From assembly GCA_016874875.1 (NCBI GenBank), contig VGTA01000123.1:1-8001 (forward strand): DNA of 8,001 nucleotides, written 5' to 3'. The position numbers and the translations under genes were made by a program. Below are positions 1 through 6,988 of the stretch, in pieces (the stretch's first letter is position 1; each line of letters begins with the position of its first letter). The notes under the pieces are model-generated. The model ran no database searches. It had not been told where the DNA came from and worked only from the letters and a program-made list of their open reading frames with translations. This stretch comes from Deltaproteobacteria bacterium (lineage in GTDB: Bacteria > Myxococcota_A > Bradymonadia > UBA7976 > VGTA01).

Positions 1-11
1 GGGGGTGGGTG

Positions 12-890
<879 letters not shown>

Positions 891-1115
891 CGTGTGCCTC
901 ATGTGCCTGTCGTGCGTGTGGGGGCGACGCGTCGGGCGCCCGCGCATCTTAGCGTGAGGGGGCGCGCGATGCACCTGCAAGCGCTTCAAAACTCCACCGC
1001 AGGCGATGAAAAACTTAGTCCCACCCGCGCTCTTTTTGTAAAGTACATCGCGTCGAGCGAGATGCCGCTCCCCTACCCGCTCTCCTGGCACACACTTTTT
1101 AACACGAGGTGACTC
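891..1115. other. Divergent intergenic region between methyltransferase and ccm operon
   Basis: This 225-base spacer must contain the start signals of both divergent transcription units. Its middle (about 985-1050) and its end (about 1094-1105) are clearly richer in A/T than the surrounding genes, as expected of promoter DNA. Close to the methyltransferase start are two adjacent short palindromes, CGACGCGTCG at 925-934 and GGGCGCCC at 934-941, and AAGCGCTT lies at 979-986. A ribosome site (GAGG, 1106-1109) precedes ccmE by six bases. I see no convincing small gene, RNA gene or terminator, and no clear consensus promoter facing ccmE. Confidence 0.6.
1014..1042 (-). promoter_or_regulatory. Weak candidate sigma70-type promoter for the methyltransferase gene
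   Basis: Read on the minus strand, TTTACA (1042-1037, five of six matches to TTGACA) is followed by a 17-base spacer and ACTAAG (1019-1014, only three of six matches to TATAAT). It lies in the most AT-rich part of the divergent spacer, about 120 bases upstream of the methyltransferase ATG. The -10 box is poor, and a match like this can arise by chance, so this is only a candidate. No equally good pair was found facing ccmE. Confidence 0.2.
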
Positions 1116-1616
1116 ATGAGCGAATCACACGACACCGGCTCACAGAAGCTCACGGACGCCCCCGCGGGGCGCGGCTCCACGCGCCTTGTGGTAGGCCTGA
1201 TCCTCCTAGTGGGCGCCTTCTACTTGATGGTCAACAGCATGGTCGACGGCGGCGGCGCCTACTTCTTGGAGGTGGACGAGGTGATGGCCGCCGAGCAGAA
1301 GGGCTACCTCAAGCCCACGCGCAAGGTGCGCGTCAAGGGCAAGGTCGTCTTCGGCACCTACCAGAACGCCCCCGGCACCATCGAGCACCGCTTCTCTGTC
1401 CAAGGGGAGCGCGACCAGATCCGCGTCTACTACAAGGGCGCCATCCCCGACGTCTTTAAGGAGGGCGGCGAGGTGGTCGCCACCGGCTCCTTCACCGAGC
1501 CCGGCCTGCTCACCGCCGCCGAGCTCACCGCCAAGTGTCCCTCCAAGTACGAGCAGGACAACATCTCGCCCGAGGCACGCAAGCAGATGGGCCTCGAGCG
1601 CCCTGAGGAGAAGTAA
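1116..1616 (+). CDS. ccmE: CcmE heme chaperone, CxxxY variant
   Basis: CcmE takes heme from the CcmABCD complex as a covalent periplasmic intermediate and passes it to CcmF. The 166-residue product has a short polar N-terminus, one membrane anchor (about 24-42), then the periplasmic OB-fold region with VRVKGKVV (71-78), an FSV strand (93-95), VYYKG (104-108) and VVATGSF (120-126). The heme-binding motif, HxxxY in most bacteria, is here C141-P-S-K-Y145, with TGT at 1536-1538 coding the cysteine. The tyrosine is retained. A CxxxY CcmE has been described in Desulfovibrio and archaea, in systems generally lacking CcmH. GAGG six bases before the ATG supports the start. Its stop overlaps the ccmF start by one base (TAATG). 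It is the first gene of the operon. Family membership is firm; heme attachment through Cys141 follows from the known variant. Confidence 0.95.
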   Translation: MSESHDTGSQKLTDAPAGRGSTRLVVGLILLVGAFYLMVNSMVDGGGAYFLEVDEVMAAEQKGYLKPTRKVRVKGKVVFGTYQNAPGTIEHRFSVQGERDQIRVYYKGAIPDVFKEGGEVVATGSFTEPGLLTAAELTAKCPSKYEQDNISPEARKQMGLERPEEK

Positions 1617-3814
1617 TGGACATTCACGCCCTAGGAGACATCCTCCTCAACGCCTCCATCGTGATGGCGGTGTTCTGCGCCGCGGCGAGCGCGCTCGGGC
1701 GCTGGCGCCAAAACGGCCGCCTGCTGCTCGCCGGCGAGCGCGCCGGCTACGCGCTGTCGGCCATGATCGTCACCGCCTCGCTGCTCCTGGTGAGCGGCTT
1801 TATGACCCACGACTACAACAACAAGTACGTGGCGCACTACTCCGACAACAACATGCCGTGGTACTACCTCGTGGCCTCCTTCTGGGGCGGGCAGGCGGGG
1901 TCGCTCATGTTCTGGTCGCTGATCTTGGCGGTGGGCACCGCCATCGTGATCCGCCAGAACCAAGAGCAGAACCGCGACCTGCTCCCCACGGTGCTCACCA
2001 CGCTGATGGGGGTGCAGCTGTTCTTCTTGGTGGTGATGGTCTTTGAGGCGAATCCCTTCGAGACCTTCCGCGTCAACGAGCCGCCCGTCAACGGGCGCGG
2101 GCTCGAGCCGCTGCTGCAGAATCCCGCCATGACGTTCCACCCGCCGAGCATCCTGAGCGGCTACGTGTGGTTCACCTTCCCCTTCGCCTTCGCCGTCGCC
2201 GCGCTCGTGCACAAGCGCCTCGACGACACCTGGATTCGCACCACGCGCGGCTACGCGCTCATCTCGTGGGCGTTCCTCTCCATCGGCAACCTCTTTGGCG
2301 GCATGTGGGCGTACCAGGAGCTCGGCTGGGGCGGCTTCTGGGGGTGGGACCCCGTGGAGAACGCCTCGCTGATGCCGTGGTTCACCGCCACCGCCTACCT
2401 GCACTCGGTGATGATTCAGGAGCGCCGCGACATGCTCAAGGTGTGGAACATGGCGCTGGTGATGCTCACGTACTTCCTCACGGTCTTTGGCACGTTCCTG
2501 ACGCGCTCCGGGCTCATCGACTCAGTGCACACCTTCGCGCAGAGCGACGTGGGCGACTACTTCATCTTCTTCTTGGTGGTCTTGTCGGCGCTGTCGGTGG
2601 GGCTCGTGGCGTGGCGCGTGTGGGACGGCTCCCTCAAGAGCCGCTCGGAGGTGGAGCACCTGCTGAGCCGCGAGGGGGCGTTCCTGCTCAACAACATCGT
2701 GCTGCTCGCCTGCGTGTGCGTGGTGATGTTCGGGACCATCGGCGAGAAGATCAGCGCCTACTTCTGGCAGGAGACCAAGTACACCGCCCCCTGGTTCAAC
2801 ACCTGGATGGTGCCCGGTGGGCTGATTCTGCTGCTCTTGATGGGGGTGGGCCCGCTCGTGCCGTGGCGCAAGGTGACCAAGGCGAGTCTGGTGCGCAACT
2901 TCTTGGCGCCGAGCCTCTTTAGCACCACCGGCGCCGCCGCCCTCTACGCGGGGGACGTGTATCACCTGCAGGAGCGCATCGCCAAGACCTACGTGCCCTT
3001 CGCCGAGGCGCGCGACGGCGTGATCTCGTGGGGGCAGCTGTTCTTGGAGGCGGAGCTGGTGGGGGTCTACTCGCTCATCGGCTTCTGGGGGGTGCTCTTT
3101 ATCGGCTACACGATGGGCTGGGAGCTCATCAACGGCGCGCGGATTCGCGCGCGCTCCGTCAAGGAGCCCCTCACGTCCGCCCTCGCCAACCTGGTCTCCA
3201 AGAATCGCCGCCGCTACGGCGGCTACCTCACGCACCTGGGGTTCGCGGGGCTCTTCTTGGGCTTTATCGGCACGGGCCTCAAGACGGAGCGCGACCTCAG
3301 CTTCAACGCCCCGGGGGTGAGCCACTCCGTTGAGGACAAGCTGCTCACCTTCAAGGGCGTCACCACCACGCAGACGCACGAGTACCGCGAGTGGTTCGCC
3401 GAGTTCGACCTCCACGAGCTCAAGGAGGACGGCGCCGCGGGGGCGCACCTAGGCGTGGTGCGCCCCTCGCGCCGCAACTACATCGGCGCCAATGTCAAGA
3501 TGTCGCGCTGGACCACGGAGAAGGACGAGGTGTTCTTGTGGCGCGGCAACGTGTACCTCGCGCTCGTGTCGTTTAATGACGGCCTGCAGACGGCGGAGGT
3601 GATGGCGCACTACAACCCTATGATTCTGTGGATGTGGGTGGGGGGCGCCCTGCTGCTCTTGGGGGTGTTCGTGGCGATCTGGCCGCAGGAGGCGCGGTAT
3701 CAGGTGTTCGCGGCGGCGCGGCGCACGGCGCGTGAGGTGGCGGCGCGCGAGGGGGCGGGGCGCGAGGGGGCGGGCGAGGGGGTGGCGGCGCGCGGGCTGG
3801 CGGAGGAGGGGTGA
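1616..3814 (+). CDS. ccmF: CcmF cytochrome c heme lyase subunit
   Basis: CcmF receives heme from holo-CcmE and attaches it to CXXCH cysteines of apocytochromes on the outer face of the inner membrane. The 732-residue polytopic protein has the expected length plus a tail. The WWD heme-handling motif is at about 238-256 (WGGFWGWDPVENASLMPW). All four histidines expected from E. coli CcmF appear present: H175 (TFHPP) and H305 (SVHTF) flanking WWD, and H263 (YLHS) and H540 (LTHLG) for the internal heme b. A large extracytoplasmic loop (about 556-667) precedes the last membrane helix (about 668-688). The cytoplasmic tail (about 697-732) is low complexity, Ala/Arg/Glu/Gly-rich and includes a duplicated REGAG, so the C-terminus is probably not conserved. 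The start ATG overlaps the ccmE stop and follows GAGGAG. The stop overlaps the next gene (TGATG). Confidence 0.97.
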   Translation: MDIHALGDILLNASIVMAVFCAAASALGRWRQNGRLLLAGERAGYALSAMIVTASLLLVSGFMTHDYNNKYVAHYSDNNMPWYYLVASFWGGQAGSLMFWSLILAVGTAIVIRQNQEQNRDLLPTVLTTLMGVQLFFLVVMVFEANPFETFRVNEPPVNGRGLEPLLQNPAMTFHPPSILSGYVWFTFPFAFAVAALVHKRLDDTWIRTTRGYALISWAFLSIGNLFGGMWAYQELGWGGFWGWDPVENASLMPWFTATAYLHSVMIQERRDMLKVWNMALVMLTYFLTVFGTFLTRSGLIDSVHTFAQSDVGDYFIFFLVVLSALSVGLVAWRVWDGSLKSRSEVEHLLSREGAFLLNNIVLLACVCVVMFGTIGEKISAYFWQETKYTAPWFNTWMVPGGLILLLLMGVGPLVPWRKVTKASLVRNFLAPSLFSTTGAAALYAGDVYHLQERIAKTYVPFAEARDGVISWGQLFLEAELVGVYSLIGFWGVLFIGYTMGWELINGARIRARSVKEPLTSALANLVSKNRRRYGGYLTHLGFAGLFLGFIGTGLKTERDLSFNAPGVSHSVEDKLLTFKGVTTTQTHEYREWFAEFDLHELKEDGAAGAHLGVVRPSRRNYIGANVKMSRWTTEKDEVFLWRGNVYLALVSFNDGLQTAEVMAHYNPMILWMWVGGALLLLGVFVAIWPQEARYQVFAAARRTAREVAAREGAGREGAGEGVAARGLAEEG
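3746..3775 (+). repeat. 15-base in-frame tandem duplication in the ccmF tail
   Basis: Two copies of a 15-base unit (3746-3760 and 3761-3775) differ at only the final base. They encode REGAG-REGAG at residues 711-720 of CcmF, in the low-complexity cytoplasmic tail after the last membrane helix. A degenerate continuation (GAGGGGGTGGCG) follows. The pattern suggests slippage in a GC-rich, unconstrained segment. Confidence 0.75.
3802..3809 (+). promoter_or_regulatory. Ribosome binding site selecting ATG 3814
   Basis: Overlapping GGAGG (3802-3806) and AGGAGG (3804-3809) sit at the very end of ccmF. They place the ATG at 3814 seven and four bases downstream respectively. The alternative GTG at 3811 would be only one to four bases away, so the ATG overlapping the ccmF TGA is preferred. 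The arrangement implies reinitiation by ribosomes finishing ccmF. Confidence 0.6.
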
Positions 3815-5547
3815 TGCTGCCGCTCTCCACGGGCCACGAGGCTCTCGCCGCTTCGGTGGCGCTCGCTGGCGTGGACCTCGCCCTCACCCTCGCGGTGGTG
3901 GCGGGCGTCGCCACGCTCCACGCCCTCTACCTCACCCTCCGCCCGCTCGCGGAGCGCGCCAAGATCTCCACGGAGGAGTGGGAGCGCATGGAGGACGAGG
4001 CGGCGGCGCTCATGATTCGCCGAGATCGCCTGATCGATGAGCTTAAGGACATAGAGTTTGAGGCGCAGATGAACAAGCTCGGCGACGGGGACCTCTCGGC
4101 GCTCCGCGGGCGCTATGAGGCGGAGGCGTTGGCGGTGATCTCGGAGCTCGACGCGCGCGCCAAGGTCTATGAGGGCGAGATCTCCGCCGCGGTGGAGGCC
4201 AACCTCGCCGAGCGCGAGGCGCGCCGCGCCGCCCGCCGCGCCGACGCCGCGCCGCTGCTGCTGCTCGCCGCGCTCCTCGGGGGGGCGCTGGGCGCCGGGG
4301 CGGCGCGGGCGGAGGCGCCCTTCCTCAACGCCGGCGGGCTGCCGCCCTTCCTCGCGTCGATGCAGAAGCATGAGCTGATGGTGTCGGTGCAGGTGGCGGG
4401 GGCGGGTGGCGCGGTGGCGCCGGCGCCGGCGGGGCTGCCCGTGGGGGTGCGCATCTTGGCGCAGGGACAGAAGGTGCGCGACTATAACGAGCAGACCGAC
4501 GCGCAGGGCCGCGCCTTCTTCTTGGGGGTGCCCTCGAATCCCGAGGTGCAGATGTCGATCACCTATGAGGTGTGGGTGGACTATGAGGGCGTCCGCTTCC
4601 CCTTCAACCTCGACGGGGTGCCGCGCACCGTGGACAAGGAGGCGCTCCTCGATGAGTTTGACCCCAGCGCGCGCCTGCCCGAGAACCGCATCACCCTCAC
4701 CGTGCGCCCGCCGAGCCGCGGGCTGGCGGGGGTGAGCGTGAACCACAGCCTCATCGAGCTGCACCCCGATGAGGAGTCGCTCTTGGTGATTCACGAGATG
4801 GTGCTCAAGAACGACTCCGACGCGCTGCTCGACCTGTCGCATCAGCCGCAGGGGGGGCTGCGCCTGCCCGCCCCCGACGGCGCCAAGTCGCCGGAGCTGC
4901 ACCAGGGCGCCCACGAGGACCTCGAGGTGCGCGGCGCCGCCCTCTACTATATCGGCGCGCTGCTGCCCAAGAGCAGCAAGACCATCAAGTGGTACTACAC
5001 GCTGCCGTATCGGGCTGAGCGCTTTGCGTGGTCGCAGGCGATGCCGGTGCCCGCCACGGTGGGCATCGTGGTGGCGCCGCGCTACAAGAAGGAGCAGCAC
5101 CAGCGGCAGATTCCGCTGAGTCTGACGGCGACGGCGGGGGCGGGGGGGCAGCCGCTCGGGGAGATGCGCCCGGTGAGCACGGGCCCGGGGCTCGATTTCC
5201 ACTCGCTGCGCGTCTCGCGCGTCCTCGAGCCGGGCGAGCCGCTGGTGTTTGAGGTGGGCGGCCTCCCCGCTCCCCCCCGCTGGCGCCGCCTCGCGCTCCT
5301 GGGCGCGGCGCTGCTCGCCGTGCTGCTCGCGGTGGCGTTCGCGCTGCTCGAGGGCAGCACCGCCGGGCAGCTCTCGCGGGCGCAGATGGTGATCGAGCGC
5401 GACCGCCTCCTCAAGGCGCTCGCGCGCATGGAGGTGGCGCTCAAGCGCGAGCAGATCACGCCGCAGCGCTACTCGCGCGAGCGGGAGGTCATCACCGCGC
5501 GCCTCGTGACCCTCTACCGCGCCCTCGAGCGGGTGGAGCAGGGGTGA
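3814..5547 (+). CDS. Unrecognised membrane protein with CcmI-like coiled coil, between ccmF and ccmA
   Basis: I cannot name this 577-residue protein. In order it shows: a hydrophobic helix (about 15-41); a charged helical region (48-142) containing RRDRLIDELKDIEFE (69-83) and RYEAEALAVISELD (100-113), reminiscent of the N-terminal coiled coil of CcmI; a second hydrophobic, signal-peptide-like segment (145-165, ending ARAEA); a beta-rich part (about 185-265) with TDAQGRAFF (228-236), like carboxypeptidase-regulatory/transthyretin folds; a second beta-rich part (about 290-480) with LPAPDG and YTLPYR; a third helix (491-511); and a C-terminal coiled coil (521-575, ERDRLLKALARME) resembling the first. 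I infer that the coiled coils are cytoplasmic and 166-488 is periplasmic. There are no cysteines, so it cannot do CcmH/CcmG-type thiol chemistry. It may be a fusion: an internal GTG at 4192 lies just before the second helix, but without a good ribosome site. Overlaps with ccmF and ccmA imply a role with the Ccm machinery. Confidence 0.85.
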   Translation: MLPLSTGHEALAASVALAGVDLALTLAVVAGVATLHALYLTLRPLAERAKISTEEWERMEDEAAALMIRRDRLIDELKDIEFEAQMNKLGDGDLSALRGRYEAEALAVISELDARAKVYEGEISAAVEANLAEREARRAARRADAAPLLLLAALLGGALGAGAARAEAPFLNAGGLPPFLASMQKHELMVSVQVAGAGGAVAPAPAGLPVGVRILAQGQKVRDYNEQTDAQGRAFFLGVPSNPEVQMSITYEVWVDYEGVRFPFNLDGVPRTVDKEALLDEFDPSARLPENRITLTVRPPSRGLAGVSVNHSLIELHPDEESLLVIHEMVLKNDSDALLDLSHQPQGGLRLPAPDGAKSPELHQGAHEDLEVRGAALYYIGALLPKSSKTIKWYYTLPYRAERFAWSQAMPVPATVGIVVAPRYKKEQHQRQIPLSLTATAGAGGQPLGEMRPVSTGPGLDFHSLRVSRVLEPGEPLVFEVGGLPAPPRWRRLALLGAALLAVLLAVAFALLEGSTAGQLSRAQMVIERDRLLKALARMEVALKREQITPQRYSREREVITARLVTLYRALERVEQG

Positions 5548-6296
5548 GCGGGGTGGGCGACGCGCCGCGGGCGACGCACGAGCTGCGTGTGGAGCGCCTC
5601 ACGCGCGCCTTTGGGGAGCACTACGCGCTCGTCGAGCTCTCCGCCACCTTCCGCGGCGGGGAGGTCTGCGCGCTGCTCGGCCCCAACGGGGCGGGTAAGT
5701 CCACGCTCATGGGGCTCCTCTCCACGCTGATGTCGCCCACGGAGGGCGAGATCAGCCTCGATGGGCGCCCGCTGAGCGTGGTGGGGGCGCGTGCCCTGCG
5801 CGCCCTCATCGGGTTCGTGGGGCACCACACGATGGTGTATGGGGCGCTCACGGCGCTAGAGAACCTGGTGTTCTTTGGGGAGCTCTATGGGCTGCGCCCC
5901 GCGGAGGGGCTTGAGGCGCTCGCGCTGCGCCGCCTCGATGAGGTGGGGCTGGCGGGGGCGGCGCGGCGGGCGGCGGGGGGGTTCAGCCGGGGGATGGCGC
6001 AGCGCCTGAGTCTGGCGCGCGCCTTGCTCCACGACCCCGCCGTGCTGCTGCTCGATGAGCCGTTCACGGGGCTCGACCAGGAGGGAATCGCGCAGGCGGA
6101 GGCGCTCATCGCCGATCGGCGCGCGCGGGGGGCGGTGGTGATCGCGTCGAGTCACGACCTCGGGGTGATGGAGCGGCTCTCCGACTCGCTCCTCGTGCTC
6201 CGCGGCGGCCGCCGGGTGTATCACGGGCCCGCGGGGGCGGGGGGGCTGTCGCTGGCGGCGCGCTACCACCTGAGCGTGGCGGGGGGGCGGGCGTGA
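5544..6296 (+). CDS. ccmA: CcmA, ATP-binding subunit of the heme-handling ABC complex
   Basis: CcmA is the cytoplasmic ATPase that, with CcmB, drives release of holo-CcmE from the CcmC complex. In the 250-residue product the Walker A motif is GPNGAGKST (46-54). The Q-loop region reads GHHTMVYGALTALENL (93-108), with CcmA-like GH and LTALENL. The signature is FSRGMAQRLSLARAL (147-161), a divergent form of LSGGQ. Walker B is VLLLDEP (167-173) and the H-loop is SSHD (202-205). All catalytic elements appear intact. The length is slightly above the family's usual 200-240 residues because of a short N-terminal lead and a Gly/Ala-rich tail. It starts with GTG, whose last bases form the upstream stop (GTGA, four-base overlap), and GGAG lies just upstream. 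The neighbouring ccmB and ccmC distinguish it from other small ABC ATPases. Confidence 0.95.
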   Translation: MSGVGDAPRATHELRVERLTRAFGEHYALVELSATFRGGEVCALLGPNGAGKSTLMGLLSTLMSPTEGEISLDGRPLSVVGARALRALIGFVGHHTMVYGALTALENLVFFGELYGLRPAEGLEALALRRLDEVGLAGAARRAAGGFSRGMAQRLSLARALLHDPAVLLLDEPFTGLDQEGIAQAEALIADRRARGAVVIASSHDLGVMERLSDSLLVLRGGRRVYHGPAGAGGLSLAARYHLSVAGGRA

Positions 6297-6988
6297 GCGC
6301 GCCGCGCGCCGCGCGCTTTGGGCGCGCCGTGTGGGTGATTCTCCGCAAGGACCTCAAGGTGGAGGCGCGCAGCAAGGAGACGCTCGCCACGCTGGCGCTG
6401 TTCGGCGCCGTGCTGGCGTTCGTGTTCGCCTTTGGGTTCGTGGGCGACCCGGCGGTCAACCTGCAGGTGACGCCGGGGGCGCTGTGGGCGGGGCTGCTGT
6501 TCGTGGGCTCGCTAGGGGTGGGGCGCACGTTCGCCCGTGAGCAGGAGGATGACGCCTTCACGGCGCTGACCCTGAGTCCGGCGCCGCGCGCCGCGCTCTT
6601 GGCGGCCAAGGCGCTGGTCAACTTTGGGCTCACCGCGGGGGCGATGGCGCTCCTCACGCCGCTGCTCGCGCTGCTCCTGCACGTGGACCTCACGCCCCAC
6701 GCGCTCCCCCTCGCCGCGCTGCTCGCCCTCGGGGCGGCGGGGTTCGCCCTCGTGGGGACGCCGCTGGCGGTCTTGGCGGTGGGGGCGCGACTCCCCGAGG
6801 TGCTCTTGCCGATGGTCACGTTCCCGCTGGTGACCCCCGTGCTGATCTGTGGCGTGCGCGGCTGCGCCGCTCAGCTGGGCACGTCGGTGGATGATGACGT
6901 CTGGGCATGGGCTCAGATGCTCTTGGCGTTCGACCTCGCGGCGGGGGTGGGCGCCTTCCTCTTATTTGATTCGATGGTGAGCGAATGA
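6293..6988 (+). CDS. ccmB: CcmB, membrane subunit of the heme-handling ABC complex
   Basis: CcmB is the polytopic partner of CcmA in the inner membrane. The 231-residue product fits the family length of about 220-230. After a basic cytoplasmic N-terminus (FGRAVWVILRKDLKVEARSKE, residues 9-29, which resembles the family's conserved opening) come about six hydrophobic segments near 32-50, 62-78, 100-130, 138-164, 169-187 and 205-227. The loop RTFAREQEDDAFTALTLSP (78-96) matches the conserved CcmB loop with R-x-F-x-x-E and L-x-x-SP. The GTG start overlaps the ccmA stop by four bases (GTGA), and the stop overlaps the ccmC ATG by four (ATGA), so translation is probably coupled with both neighbours. 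No truncation or missing segment is evident. Confidence 0.93.
   Translation: MSAPRAARFGRAVWVILRKDLKVEARSKETLATLALFGAVLAFVFAFGFVGDPAVNLQVTPGALWAGLLFVGSLGVGRTFAREQEDDAFTALTLSPAPRAALLAAKALVNFGLTAGAMALLTPLLALLLHVDLTPHALPLAALLALGAAGFALVGTPLAVLAVGARLPEVLLPMVTFPLVTPVLICGVRGCAAQLGTSVDDDVWAWAQMLLAFDLAAGVGAFLLFDSMVSE

Noticed and set aside
1036..1066. Plus-strand promoter TTGTAA with a -10 near 1059-1064 for ccmE
   Set aside because: The -35 matches only four of six positions and the bases at the -10 distance (around GAGATG) do not resemble TATAAT.
2167..2922. Alternative plus-strand frame of 251 codons within ccmF
   Set aside because: It is an out-of-frame reading of the CcmF core region (WWD motif) and yields Arg/His/Ala-rich low-complexity protein.
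2522..3448. Minus-strand open frame of 308 codons inside ccmF
   Set aside because: It lies entirely within an intact ccmF whose motifs and histidines are all in place, and its product has no family signature.
3811..3813. GTG at 3811 as the start of the unknown gene
   Set aside because: AGGAGG ends at 3809, leaving only one base to this GTG (four from the earlier GGAGG), whereas the ATG at 3814 has workable spacing of four to seven bases and the usual TGATG overlap.
3700..5202. Minus-strand open frame of 500 codons across the end of ccmF and the unknown gene
   Set aside because: In very GC-rich DNA stops are rare in the complementary frames. The translated product is Arg/His/Leu-rich and lacks domains, while the plus strand has good ribosome sites, operon overlaps and membrane-protein features.
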